Of a stretch of DNA of 47,670 nt, positions 33,878 to 42,491 are shown piece after piece (position 1 is the stretch's first letter; every line of letters starts with the position of its first letter). Origin of the DNA: UBA5195 sp034432755. GTDB taxonomy: Bacteria; Chloroflexota; Anaerolineae; Anaerolineales; Villigracilaceae. The stretch lies in the NCBI GenBank assembly GCA_034432755.1, contig DAOUBQ010000100.1, positions 1 through 47,670 on the forward strand. The letters run 5' to 3'. The position numbers and the translations under genes are program-made. The notes beneath the pieces are model-generated. The model had not been told where the DNA came from, searched no databases, and saw nothing but the letters and a program-made list of their open reading frames with translations.

Positions 33878-35263
33878 ATGTCCACTCTCCTGATTAAACA
33901 TGCCTACCTTGCCACCCTTGACGACCACCAGCGGGAAATCCCCGACGGTGGTCTTTTTATCCGCGATGGCTTCATCGAATCGGTCGGGCAAAATTCTATT
34001 TTGCCCACCACCGCCGATGAAGTCCTCGACCTCTCCGGCCACGTCGTCCTGCCCGGCCTGGTCAACACCCATCATCATTTCTACCAAACCTTGACCCGCA
34101 ACCTGCCCGCCGCGCAAGATGCCAACCTGTTCAACTGGCTCAAAACCCTCTACCCCATCTGGGCGCGCCTCCAGCCGGAGGATATTTTCACCTCCGCCCA
34201 AACCGCCCTGGCCGAACTGGCCCTGAGCGGCTGCACCACCGCTTCCGACCATCTCTACCTGTTCCCGAACGCTTCCAAATTAGATGATGAAATTGAAGCG
34301 GGACTCTCGCTCGGAGTCCGACTCCACGCCTCGCGCGGCTCCATGTCCCTGGGCGAATCCCAGGGCGGCCTCCCCCCTGATTCCGTCACCGACAGCGAGG
34401 AACACATCCTCGCGGATAGCGAGCGCGTCATCCAGCGTTATCATGACCCCAAGCCGGGTTCGATGACTCAAATCGTCCTCGCGCCCTGCTCGCCCTTTTC
34501 GGTGACCGGCAACCTGATGAAAGAATCCGCTGCCCTGGCGCGCAAATACGGCGTTCACCTGCACACCCACCTGGCCGAAACCGAGGACGAGGAGCAGTTC
34601 TGTTTACAGAAATTTGGCTACCGCCCGGTTGGGTACATGCAGTCCGTTGATTGGGTCGGCAGTGATGTCTGGTTCGCGCACTCGGTCTATGTCAACGCCG
34701 AGGAAATCAACGTTTTCGCCCGGCATCAATGCGGCGTGGCGCATTGTCCCACATCCAACATGCGCCTGGCTTCCGGCATTGCTCCCATCCGCGAATACCT
34801 GGCTGCCGGGGTCAACGTCGGCCTGGGCGTGGATGGCTCCGCCAGCAACGACGGCTCGCACCTGCTGGCCGAAGTCCGCCAGGCCATGCTGCTCTCGCGG
34901 GTGCGCGAAGGCCTCACCGGGTTCTCGCTCTCGAATGACCCGGCGCGGAAATTGATGACGGCGCGCCAGGCCTTGTGGCTTGGAACGCGCGGCGGCGCGG
35001 CGGTCTTGGGACGCGCCGACATCGGCTCGCTCGAAGTGGGCAAATGCGCCGACTTTTTCGCCGTCAACCTGAACACGCTTGACCTGGCCGGTGGCGCCGT
35101 TCACGACCCGGTGGCCGCGGTCGTTTTCTGTCAGCCCCGCCGGGTGGATTACACCGTGGTCGGCGGCAAATTTGTCGTCAAAGAAGGTCAACTTGTCACA
35201 GTGGATGAACACGAACTCGCCGCGCGCCACAACCGCGCCGCAAAACGGTTGATTTCTGGATAG
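33878..35263 (+). CDS. Amidohydrolase, 8-oxoguanine deaminase-like
   Basis: A 461-residue metal-dependent hydrolase of the TrzN/AtzB/8-oxoguanine deaminase group. Metal and substrate residues are visible in GLVNTHHHFYQ (about 62-72), HTHLAETEDE (about 230), FAHSVYV (about 265), HCPTSNMRLASG and GLGVDGSASNDGS (about 325). The reaction would be hydrolytic deamination of a purine such as 8-oxoguanine or guanine. I chose MSTLLIK (33878); a TTG at 33866 is also in frame. It heads an apparent transcript with the cupin and adenine deaminase genes, which supports a purine substrate. An SsnA- or guanine deaminase-like role is the alternative. Confidence 0.85.
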   Translation: MSTLLIKHAYLATLDDHQREIPDGGLFIRDGFIESVGQNSILPTTADEVLDLSGHVVLPGLVNTHHHFYQTLTRNLPAAQDANLFNWLKTLYPIWARLQPEDIFTSAQTALAELALSGCTTASDHLYLFPNASKLDDEIEAGLSLGVRLHASRGSMSLGESQGGLPPDSVTDSEEHILADSERVIQRYHDPKPGSMTQIVLAPCSPFSVTGNLMKESAALARKYGVHLHTHLAETEDEEQFCLQKFGYRPVGYMQSVDWVGSDVWFAHSVYVNAEEINVFARHQCGVAHCPTSNMRLASGIAPIREYLAAGVNVGLGVDGSASNDGSHLLAEVRQAMLLSRVREGLTGFSLSNDPARKLMTARQALWLGTRGGAAVLGRADIGSLEVGKCADFFAVNLNTLDLAGGAVHDPVAAVVFCQPRRVDYTVVGGKFVVKEGQLVTVDEHELAARHNRAAKRLISG

Positions 35264-35295
35264 TTTTTCATCCCATTCTGCGAAAGGAGCGTGCC

Positions 35296-35649
35296 ATGTA
35301 CGTCAAGGATTATCTCGAAGTTCCTGCCGAAGCGGCAGGCGCCGATGGGCTGACCGCCCGCTGGGTAATCAATGCGACACAGGGGGCAACGAATTTCGCC
35401 ATGTGCATCTACGAACTCCAGCCCGGCAAAACCACGCCGTTCCACCAGCACGACCACGAACATGAGATTTTTGTTTTTGAAGGCTGCGGACAGTTGACCA
35501 CCCCGCAAGATGTGGTTGAAATCCGTCCTGGCGCGGCCATTTTCATCCCCTCTGGTGAACAGCACCAATTCAGCAACACCGGCAACGCGCTTTTGCGTAT
35601 GGTGGGCGTGATGAACTTCGCGCCTGTCCTGCCAAAATTGCAATCCTGA
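35296..35649 (+). CDS. Single-domain cupin protein
   Basis: A 117-residue beta-barrel protein. Cupin motif 1 is H-QHDHEHE (about 51-60) with metal-binding His/Glu, and motif 2 is IPSGEQHQFSNTG (about 83-95). AAAGGAG precedes the ATG. It lies between two purine deaminase genes. Small cupins bind ligands or catalyse simple reactions; a role in ureide metabolism is possible but unproven. Confidence 0.88.
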   Translation: MYVKDYLEVPAEAAGADGLTARWVINATQGATNFAMCIYELQPGKTTPFHQHDHEHEIFVFEGCGQLTTPQDVVEIRPGAAIFIPSGEQHQFSNTGNALLRMVGVMNFAPVLPKLQS

Positions 35650-35660
35650 ACTGGAGGCTC

Positions 35661-37445
35661 ATGCTTTCTCAAACCCTTGTCAACGTTGCGATGGGTCGTG
35701 CGTCCGCCGACCTGGTCATCAAAAATGGGCAGTGGGTCTGCGTGCAGACTGGTGAAATCATCCCGCAGACCGACATTGCCATCGCCGATGGGCATATCGC
35801 CTATGTGGGCGAAAATGCCAACCATGCCATTGGCCCGCGCACGCAAGTCATCGACGCCGATGGCCGCTACCTCGTCCCCGGCCTGCTCGACGGTCACATG
35901 CACGTTGAGAGCGGCATGGTGACGGTGACGGAGTTTGTGCGTGCCGTTGCGCCGCGCGGCACGACCGGCATGTTCATTGACCCGCATGAGATTGCCAACG
36001 TTTTTGGGCTGAAGGGCGTCAAACTGATGGTGGAGGAAGCCGCCCGCCAGCCGATTCACGTTTGGGTCCAGATGCCGTCTTGCGTGCCGTCCGCGCCTGG
36101 GCTGGAGACGCCCGGCGCCTCAATTGGCCCCGCCGATGTGGCCGAAGCCATGACTTGGCCCGGAATCATCGGCCTGGGCGAAATGATGAACTTCCCCGGC
36201 GTGGTGGCCTCCGATGAGAAAATGCACGCCGAAATGCACTCCACCCGTCACGCGGGCAAAACCATCGGCGGGCATTATCCCAACCCCGACCTCGGCCTGG
36301 CCTTTCATGGCTACGCGGCGGGCGGCCCCGAAGACGACCACGAAGGCACCCGTGCCGAAGACGCCATTGCCCGCGCCCGCCAGGGCATGAAGCCAATGCT
36401 GCGCTACGGTTCGGCCTGGCATGACGTGGCTGCGCAGGTCAAGGCCATCACCCAACACGGCCTCGACCCGCGCCGCTTCATTCTTTGCACCGATGATAGT
36501 CACGCCGCCACCCTGGCTTATGAAGGCCACATGGACCGGGTGCTGCGCCACGCCATCAGCGAGGGCTTGCCGCCAATGACGGCCATCCAGATGGCGACCA
36601 TCAACACCGCCGAGCATTTCGGTCTCAGCCGCGAAATGGGCCTGATTGCGCCTGGCCGTTGGGGCGATGTGGTACTGGTGCGCGACTTGCGCGATTTCCG
36701 CGCCGACCTGGTGGTTGCTAAAGGCCGGGTGATTGCCCAGGAGGGACAGTGGACTCAGGAACTCCCGCCCTATCCGTATCCCGATTGGGTCACGCACAGC
36801 GTCAAACTCAAGCGCCCGCTGACAGCCGATGATTTCAAAATCAAGGTTGTTAATCACCAATCACGTGTTACCGCCAACGTCATCGGCATTATTGAAAACC
36901 AGGCTCCCACCCGCCGCTTGCGCCTGGAACTCACCCCCGAAAACGGAGAAATCCGCTCCTCGCTGTTCACTCGGCACCCCTCCCCCGATATTGCCAAAGT
37001 CGCTCTGGTGGAGCGCCATCACGCCACTGGCGGGGTGCAGGTGGCTCTGGTGAGCGGATTTGGTCTCAAAGCCCGCTGCGCCATTGCCACCACGGTTGCT
37101 CATGATAGTCACCACATGATTGTCGTCGGCACGGATGAATCTTGCATGGCCCAGGCCGCCAATCGCCTGGCCGAAACCGGCGGCGGACAGGTGGTGGTCC
37201 GAGACGGTGAAATCATCGGCGAGGTGGGGCTGCCCATTGCCGGGTTGATGTCGAACGAGCATGTCGAAACCGTTGCCCGCCAGGCCGAAACCGTGCTGGC
37301 CGGGTTTGCCGCCTGCGGTTCGGAACTCAACAGCCCCAATATGCAAATGGCCCTGCTCGCCCTGGTCGTCATCCCCGAACTGCGGATTTCGGACAAGGGT
37401 TTGGTCGATGTGACGAAGTTTGATTTTGTGCCGGTGATAGAATAA
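35661..37445 (+). CDS. ade: Adenine deaminase
   Basis: A 594-residue protein of normal length for the Ade family (adenine to hypoxanthine plus ammonia, EC 3.5.4.2). Diagnostic segments are GLLDGHMHVESGMVTVTEF (about 73-91), FIDPHEIANVFG and, in the middle, GHYPNPDLGLAFHGYA, CTDDSHAATL and EMGLIAPGRWGDVV. The C-terminal domain has VAHDSHHMIVVGTD. CTGGAGG before the ATG is a strong ribosome site. The 12-base gap to the cupin gene shows it is in the same operon. It supplies hypoxanthine for further purine breakdown or salvage. Confidence 0.93.
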   Translation: MLSQTLVNVAMGRASADLVIKNGQWVCVQTGEIIPQTDIAIADGHIAYVGENANHAIGPRTQVIDADGRYLVPGLLDGHMHVESGMVTVTEFVRAVAPRGTTGMFIDPHEIANVFGLKGVKLMVEEAARQPIHVWVQMPSCVPSAPGLETPGASIGPADVAEAMTWPGIIGLGEMMNFPGVVASDEKMHAEMHSTRHAGKTIGGHYPNPDLGLAFHGYAAGGPEDDHEGTRAEDAIARARQGMKPMLRYGSAWHDVAAQVKAITQHGLDPRRFILCTDDSHAATLAYEGHMDRVLRHAISEGLPPMTAIQMATINTAEHFGLSREMGLIAPGRWGDVVLVRDLRDFRADLVVAKGRVIAQEGQWTQELPPYPYPDWVTHSVKLKRPLTADDFKIKVVNHQSRVTANVIGIIENQAPTRRLRLELTPENGEIRSSLFTRHPSPDIAKVALVERHHATGGVQVALVSGFGLKARCAIATTVAHDSHHMIVVGTDESCMAQAANRLAETGGGQVVVRDGEIIGEVGLPIAGLMSNEHVETVARQAETVLAGFAACGSELNSPNMQMALLALVVIPELRISDKGLVDVTKFDFVPVIE

Positions 37446-37480
37446 ATGGCTTGAGAAAATTACTTGTTCTTGGAAAAAGA

Positions 37481-38350
37481 ATGACTGAACTTGAAACGAA
37501 ATTTATTCAGGGAGACTGCCGGGAAGTCTTGAAGACCATTCCGAATCACTCGATAGATTTGGTTTTTACATCGCCTCCCTACGCGGATAGCCGCTCTGCT
37601 ACCTATGGCGGTGTTAAGCCGGATGATTATGTAGATTGGTTTTTGCTTATCTCTGCTGAACTGTTGCGGATATTGAAGCCGAGTGGTACTTTTGCTTTGA
37701 ATATCAAAGAAAAAGTTGTGAATGGAGAAAGGCACACTTACGTTATCGAATTAATTCTTGCCATGCGAAAACAGGGCTGGCTGTGGACGGAAGAGTTTAT
37801 CTGGCATAAAAAGAACAGCTATCCCGGTAAATGGCCGAATCGGTTCCGTGACTCGTGGGAGCGTTTGTTGCAGTTTAATAAAAACCGTCACTTCAAAATG
37901 TACCAGGAGGCAGTCATGGTGCCGATGGGCGATTGGGCGGAACGTCGTTTGAAGAACCTCAGCAAAACCGACCAGATTCGAGATGCTTCTAAAGTGGGAA
38001 GTGGTTTTGGAAAGCGGGTTGCGAATTGGATTGGCCGAGAAAAAGTGTATCCGACCAATGTCCTTCACCTGGCAACGGAGACCAAAAACAAAAATCACAG
38101 CGCGGTCTTTCCTGACGATTTACCAGAATGGTTCATAAAGTTGTTCACCCTGCCGGGGGATTGGGTGTTGGACCCCTTTGCAGGTTCAGGTACAACCAAC
38201 CGCGTGGCGCAAAAAATGGGCCGGAATTCGATTGGCATTGAAATTTTGCCGGAATACGTTCAGATTGCCCGCTCTCGTTTGCAAGAAGTTCAGCCTGCCA
38301 TGCCTTTGTTGATGGAGCAGAAGGGAGAGTATCATGGCTCTAACGAATGA
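37481..38350 (+). CDS. Site-specific DNA methyltransferase (beta class, probably N4-cytosine or N6-adenine)
   Basis: A 289-residue protein. Catalytic motif IV is TSPPY (about 31-35), more typical of N4-cytosine enzymes. The SAM-binding motif I, DPFAGSGTT (about 233), lies C-terminal, giving the beta-class order. I start at MTELETK (37481); an upstream TTG (37451) is possible. It overlaps the start of the truncated restriction gene by 17 bases and forms the modification half of a type II system. The target sequence is unknown. Base composition is visibly more AT-rich than in its neighbours, which fits horizontal transfer. Confidence 0.9.
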   Translation: MTELETKFIQGDCREVLKTIPNHSIDLVFTSPPYADSRSATYGGVKPDDYVDWFLLISAELLRILKPSGTFALNIKEKVVNGERHTYVIELILAMRKQGWLWTEEFIWHKKNSYPGKWPNRFRDSWERLLQFNKNRHFKMYQEAVMVPMGDWAERRLKNLSKTDQIRDASKVGSGFGKRVANWIGREKVYPTNVLHLATETKNKNHSAVFPDDLPEWFIKLFTLPGDWVLDPFAGSGTTNRVAQKMGRNSIGIEILPEYVQIARSRLQEVQPAMPLLMEQKGEYHGSNE

Positions 38351-38630
38351 AGCCATGCTTGCTTATGTTTCACAACATATTGGTGAATTTCACGTGCGCC
38401 GCCTGGAAAGTTTGCAAAGATTGAAGTTGGAAGCGATTTTGCGGCGCAAAAATCCGTATTTGTTCAAAGCAAAGAACATTTTGACGGGCGCGGAGTTGGT
38501 AAAGACTCTTCTGGATGCTCATCTTTCATCGCAAGAAGAAGCGATTTTTGGCGAGTTTTTAGAAGGATTGGCTATCTTTGTCTCTGAGCAAACCTGCGGC
38601 GGACGAAAATCTGCGGCATGTCACTGCTGA
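38334..38630 (+). pseudogene. Truncated type II restriction endonuclease gene (PmeII-like N-terminus)
   Basis: The 98-residue product resembles, as far as I recall the family, the N-terminus of PmeII-type restriction enzymes: VSQHIGEFHVRRLESL, RRKNPYLFKAKN and FGEFLEGLAIFVSEQT. After about residue 93 the similarity stops and the frame ends in AACHC within repeat sequence. The catalytic PD-(D/E)XK part is absent, so the protein should be inactive. An AAGGGAG ribosome site and the overlap with the methyltransferase gene show a once-coupled pair. The family name is from memory. Confidence 0.7.
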
Positions 38631-38670
38631 CTGCTCACTGATAACTGATACCTGCTCACTGATAACTGAT
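38631..38670. repeat. Two direct copies of a 19-base unit
   Basis: CTGCTCACTGATAACTGAT occurs at 38631-38649 and 38652-38670, with a 21-base period. It lies at the break point of the truncated restriction gene. CACTGATAACTG is the reverse complement of part of the heptamer array at 39398-39458. Confidence 0.8.
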
Positions 38671-38690
38671 TACTGCAAACCGGAGTTCCC

Positions 38691-39410
38691 ATGCCCCATT
38701 TCCCCTTCCAACGTCTGCAAGCCGACCTTTCGGCGCTGATTGCCAGGCTCCCCCCTGGTTCGCGCTTGCCCTCCGAACCCGACCTGGCCGCCGATTTGGG
38801 CGTTAGCCGCGCCACCCTGCGCGAAGCCATGCGCACCTTTGAAACCCAGGGACTCATCCGCCGCCGCCAAGGGGCCGGAACTTTCGTCGTGGGCAAGCCG
38901 CCCATTATTGAGAGCGGGCTTGAAGTGCTGGAATCTATGCTCACCCTGGCCCGTCGCTCTGGGCTGGATGTTGGCCCCGGCCCGTCGATTGTCGAACAAG
39001 TCAAGGCCGATAAAGAGTCCGCCGCTGCGTTGGGCGTCCCCGAGGGAACCAACCTGGTGCGCGTCTCACGCACCATGCGCGCTGATACCCGTCCGGTGGC
39101 TTACTTGGTGGACACCCTGCCCGAAGACGTTTTACAGGCCGAGGAATTGACCAACCGATTCAACGGCTCGGTACTCGATTACCTGCTGGGGCGCGGCGAC
39201 CCGCTCGTCACCAGCCGGGCCGAAATTACCGCCGCCAACGCCAGCGCCGAAGTTGCCAAAATGCTCGAAATTCAGCGCGGTGATGTTTTACTGAAACTGA
39301 CGGCCAAACTTTACACTGCCAGCGGACGGGTGGTTGATTTTTCACACAGCTACTTCCTGCCTGGCTATTTCAAATTCCACGTTGTTCGCAAAGTGGGCAG
39401 TAGTCAGTAA
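38691..39410 (+). CDS. GntR family transcriptional regulator (HutC/UTRA type)
   Basis: A 239-residue protein. The N-terminal winged helix has RLPSEPDLAADLGVSRATLREAM and ends RRRQGAGTFV (about 25-67). A UTRA ligand-binding domain (about 85-239) follows, with a typical LVRVSRTMRAD start and a DFSHSYFLPGYFKF end. Such regulators sense small metabolites and repress catabolic genes. Location in the purine island makes that island the likely target. The last codons and the stop lie within the heptamer array. Repeats flank it on both sides. Confidence 0.9.
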   Translation: MPHFPFQRLQADLSALIARLPPGSRLPSEPDLAADLGVSRATLREAMRTFETQGLIRRRQGAGTFVVGKPPIIESGLEVLESMLTLARRSGLDVGPGPSIVEQVKADKESAAALGVPEGTNLVRVSRTMRADTRPVAYLVDTLPEDVLQAEELTNRFNGSVLDYLLGRGDPLVTSRAEITAANASAEVAKMLEIQRGDVLLKLTAKLYTASGRVVDFSHSYFLPGYFKFHVVRKVGSSQ

Positions 39411-39458
39411 TCAGTAATCAGTAATCAGTAATCAGTAGTCAGTAGTCAGTTATCAGTG
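39398..39458. repeat. Heptamer array, eight CAGTARY-like units
   Basis: Successive units are CAGTAGT, CAGTAAT (four times), CAGTAGT (twice) and CAGTTAT, then CAGTG. The stop codon of the GntR gene lies in the second unit. The final CAGTTATCAGTG is the exact reverse complement of CACTGATAACTG found twice upstream of the gene. Confidence 0.85.
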
Positions 39459-39528
39459 TGTGGTGGATGTGCTTGCGTTGCCAAGCAGCCGCAAGCCGTA
39501 ACCAAAAAACCGAAAACAGGAGTTTTTT

Positions 39529-40761
39529 ATGCCAGAGAAAGTTGCAAAAATTAAAGCGCGCGTTGAACAGCACCGTGAGGAAATCATCCAGTTTATGCGC
39601 GACATCTGCGCCATCCCCAGCATCAATTCCCAAATTGGACCGGTGGGAGAGCGCATTCAGGCCGAAATGCGCAAACTCGGCTATGACGAAGTCCGCTTCG
39701 ATAAGATGGGGAACACCATCGGGCGTATCGGCAATGGCCCCAAGGTGATTGTCTTTGATTCGCACATTGACACCGTTGATGTCGGCGACCCTGCCGATTG
39801 GGACTGGGACCCCTTCACCGGCAAGGTGGAAGACGGCATCTTTTACGCGCGCGGCGCCTGCGATGAAAAGGGTTCAACCCCTGGCATGGTCTACGGCCTG
39901 GCAATTGCCCGCGACCTCGGCCTGCTCGAAGGCTACACCGCTTACTACTTCGGAAACATGGAAGAATGGTGCGACGGCATCGCCCCCAACGCCTTCGTCG
40001 AGGCTGACCCACAGGTCAAGCCTGATTATGTGGTGATTGGCGAGCCGACCCGTATGCAGGTTTATCGTGGACACAAAGGCCGCATCGAGATGAAAATCAC
40101 CGCCGAAGGCCGCTCGGCGCACGCCGCCTCGCACTACCTGGGCGATAACGCTGTCTACAAAATGATGGCCGTCATCAACCAGATTCGTGAACTCGACCGC
40201 CGCTTCCGCTTTGGCATGGGCGGCCACCCCGAACAGGGCAATCCCTCCATCGCCGTTACCAACGTTGAAGTGCGCACCGCCTCCCTCAACGCCGTCCCCG
40301 ACCAGTTCACCATCTACATTGACCGCCGCATCACCCTCAACGAACCGCGTGAGCATGTCCTCGCCCAAACGCGCGGCCTGATTGCTGATTATTTGCAGGA
40401 CGAAATTACCGTTGAGGAACTGTACTACAACGAGCCATCTTACACTGGCTTCGTTTTCCCGGTGTCCAAGTATTACCCCGCCTGGCTGCTAGATGAAGCC
40501 CATCACTTTGTTCGCGCCGGACAGCGCGCCATCGAAGCCCTGTGGGGCGAACCGCGCAAAACCGGCACCTGGGATTTCTCAACCAACGGCACGTATTGGG
40601 CTGGCAAAGCGGGCATCCCCTCCATTGGATTTGGACCAGGCAACGAAAAAACCGCCCACACCAACCATGAATGCGTCCCGCTCGAAGATGTCGTCCAGGC
40701 CACTGCCTTCTATGCCCTGCTGCCCAAAATGCTGACCGAGGAAGTCCATGTGAACGAATAA
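39529..40761 (+). CDS. YgeY-like M20 family hydrolase (selenium/purine-linked deacylase)
   Basis: A 410-residue protein. M20 metal ligands are visible in DSHIDTVD (about 82-89), GACDEKGS (about 111, bridging Asp) and NMEEWCDG (about 143). The wording of these motifs and the full length match YgeY, a deacetylase-like hydrolase in the E. coli ygeW-ygeX-ygeY selenium-dependent purine catabolic cluster. ACAGGAG lies before the start. The neighbours here, a YgeW-like carbamoyltransferase and purine deaminases, support the same pathway. The substrate is not firmly known. Confidence 0.85.
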   Translation: MPEKVAKIKARVEQHREEIIQFMRDICAIPSINSQIGPVGERIQAEMRKLGYDEVRFDKMGNTIGRIGNGPKVIVFDSHIDTVDVGDPADWDWDPFTGKVEDGIFYARGACDEKGSTPGMVYGLAIARDLGLLEGYTAYYFGNMEEWCDGIAPNAFVEADPQVKPDYVVIGEPTRMQVYRGHKGRIEMKITAEGRSAHAASHYLGDNAVYKMMAVINQIRELDRRFRFGMGGHPEQGNPSIAVTNVEVRTASLNAVPDQFTIYIDRRITLNEPREHVLAQTRGLIADYLQDEITVEELYYNEPSYTGFVFPVSKYYPAWLLDEAHHFVRAGQRAIEALWGEPRKTGTWDFSTNGTYWAGKAGIPSIGFGPGNEKTAHTNHECVPLEDVVQATAFYALLPKMLTEEVHVNE

Positions 40762-40765
40762 ACAC

Positions 40766-40838
40766 GCTGGTCGAGTAGGCGGCGAGTTTCGATACGCCCA
40801 GAACGCTGCTCAACGACCGCCGCCGTATCGAGACCAGC
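40766..40838. repeat. Intergenic palindromic repeat
   Basis: GCTGGTC at 40766 and GACCAGC at 40832 form the ends. Inside, CGATACG-like and GGCGGC/GCCGCC segments pair imperfectly. The sequence type (ggtcgag... gtatcgagacc) is a common dispersed intergenic element. Confidence 0.6.
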
Positions 40839-40912
40839 AGGCATAAGGCTATCCATGGGGAACTGCGTTTCCCCGGTCGTCCAAACCCTTTCACACCCCA
40901 AGGAGGCTTAAC

Positions 40913-41866
40913 ATGCGTAGCTTTGCCGGTCGTGATATCCTCTCGCTCAAGGAATTTGAGCGTAACGAGTTTTTCCGCGTCTTTGAAGTCGCCGAAAAAC
41001 TGGAGCCAATTGCCCGCAACCGCCGCAACGCCGACCTGCTCAAAGAGAAGACGTTGGTTGCCGCTTTCTATCAGCCCTCCACGCGCACGCGGCTGGCGCA
41101 CGAGGCCGCCATGCACCGCTTGGGCGGGCATGTGGTTGGGTTTGCTGACCCCAAGATGACCCGCGCCGGTGACTTCTACCAGGAATCCATCAAAGACACC
41201 GTCAAAATGCTCGAATACTACGGCGATGTCATCGTCATGCGGCATTTCCAGCAGGGCGCGCCGCACGAAGCCGCCAAATGGGCCAGCATCCCGGTCATCA
41301 ACGGCGGCGATGGCTGGGGCGAGCATCCCACCCAAATTCTCACCGACCTGTACACCGTTCTGCGCGAAAAAGGCCGCATTGATGGCCTCAAGTGGCTGGC
41401 CGTGGGCGATATGCGCATGAGAACCATGCACTCGCTTGGCTACGCCCTCAGCCAGTTCGACTGCCCCATCACCTTCGTCTCCCCGCCTGAGATGAGCCTG
41501 ACCGCCGAATTCAAAGCCGAAATGAAGCAGCTCAGCGTCAACTTCGACGAGAAAGAACACGTCGAGCAGGCCATTGCCCAAGCCGATGTCATCCTCGTTG
41601 AGCCGGTCGTCCAGCCCGATTACACCAAAAGCCGCGACGAGCGCACCGGCGAACTCAGCCTGACCCCGGCCAATTACAAAATCACCCGCGAACTGCTCGA
41701 AACCAAAGCCAAATCTGACGCCATCCTGCTCCATTCTCTGCCGCGCATGGACGAAGTCCCCACCGACGTGGACATCACCCGCTGGTCGCGCTACTGGCAG
41801 GAAGCCTTCAACGGCGTGGTCATGCGCATGGCGTTGCTTGCGCTGGTTTTGGGAGCAATGGAATAA
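40913..41866 (+). CDS. Aspartate carbamoyltransferase-like protein
   Basis: A 317-residue carbamoyltransferase. The phosphate-binding loop is PSTRTR, followed by VMRH, INGGDG and EHPTQ. The C-terminal LLHSLPR-DE is the ATCase form. In place of the classic SS-x-KGE loop it has DPKMTRAGDFYQES, so its amino-group substrate may differ from aspartate. No pyrimidine gene is beside it. Its setting between the YgeY- and YgeW-like genes suggests a role in ureide or nitrogen catabolism rather than in UMP synthesis. AAGGAGG precedes the start. True PyrB remains possible. Confidence 0.82.
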   Translation: MRSFAGRDILSLKEFERNEFFRVFEVAEKLEPIARNRRNADLLKEKTLVAAFYQPSTRTRLAHEAAMHRLGGHVVGFADPKMTRAGDFYQESIKDTVKMLEYYGDVIVMRHFQQGAPHEAAKWASIPVINGGDGWGEHPTQILTDLYTVLREKGRIDGLKWLAVGDMRMRTMHSLGYALSQFDCPITFVSPPEMSLTAEFKAEMKQLSVNFDEKEHVEQAIAQADVILVEPVVQPDYTKSRDERTGELSLTPANYKITRELLETKAKSDAILLHSLPRMDEVPTDVDITRWSRYWQEAFNGVVMRMALLALVLGAME

Positions 41867-41880
41867 GCCCACCCCCCTGA

Positions 41881-41905
41881 CCCCTCTCCCAGTTTGGGAG
41901 AGGGG
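41881..41905 (+). promoter_or_regulatory. Perfect hairpin containing the ribosome binding site
   Basis: CCCCTCTCCCA (41881-41891) pairs with TGGGAGAGGGG (41895-41905) around a 3-base loop. The GAGAGGGG in the right arm is the only ribosome site for the ATG at 41912, so folding would hide it. Confidence 0.65.
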
Positions 41906-41911
41906 GAAATT

Positions 41912-42430
41912 ATGAAAACCATCGAAATCCGCCGTCACTCCATTCGCAACAAACCCGGCCCCGATTTATCGGAGCAGGGCGTGGCCCTCGCCCGCCTGGT
42001 TGGCCTCGAAATGGGCAAATTTGACCATGTTATCACCAGCCCGCTGCCGCGCGCCATTCAGACCGCCCAGGCAATGGGTTTTGAAGTCGATTCCACCGAG
42101 CCGCTCATCGCCACCTATGGGGAGGATGTGGAAGTGGAATGTCCCTGGCCCGCCAGCTTCGCCGACTACGCCGCCGCCTACCGGCGAGGGGGCGCGGCCT
42201 TTTCCTACGCCCGACGCCTCGCTGGTTTCTATGAACAATTGGCCGAATCCCTGCCCGAAGGCGGTTCCGCCCTGGTGGTGAATCATGGCGGCGTGGTCGA
42301 ACTCAGCGCTGTCGCCTGTCTCCCTGCTGCCGATTTTTCCGCGCTGGGAGATTACATCGAATGCTGCGAAGGCATTCGCCTGACCTGGCAAAGCGGTCAA
42401 TTTACCTCTGTGGAAGTCTTGCGCGTGTGA
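41912..42430 (+). CDS. Histidine phosphatase family protein
   Basis: A 172-residue protein. The phosphate-pocket motif normally RHG reads R8-H9-S10. The second catalytic His is in VVNHGGV (about 126), and the ITSPLPRAIQTA segment is typical of the SixA/phosphoglycerate mutase-like group. I start at MKTIEIRRH (41912). It lies between the two carbamoyltransferase genes. The substrate is unknown, and the Gly-to-Ser change may alter activity. Confidence 0.82.
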   Translation: MKTIEIRRHSIRNKPGPDLSEQGVALARLVGLEMGKFDHVITSPLPRAIQTAQAMGFEVDSTEPLIATYGEDVEVECPWPASFADYAAAYRRGGAAFSYARRLAGFYEQLAESLPEGGSALVVNHGGVVELSAVACLPAADFSALGDYIECCEGIRLTWQSGQFTSVEVLRV

Positions 42431-42491
42431 AACCAAACCGCAAGTCATCAATCATCATTTACTCATTACCAACCAAAAGGAGTATTACTGT

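Noticed and set aside
33741..34252. Minus-strand extension of the flavoenzyme remnant into the amidohydrolase gene
   Set aside because: This part is simply antisense to the amidohydrolase start; only 33182-33740 shows flavoprotein motifs.
39398..39458. Short regular repeats as a possible CRISPR array
   Set aside because: Units are 7 bases and contiguous, with no spacers and no cas genes.
40406..41938. 510-codon minus-strand open frame
   Set aside because: It is antisense to the hydrolase and carbamoyltransferase genes and shows no motif.
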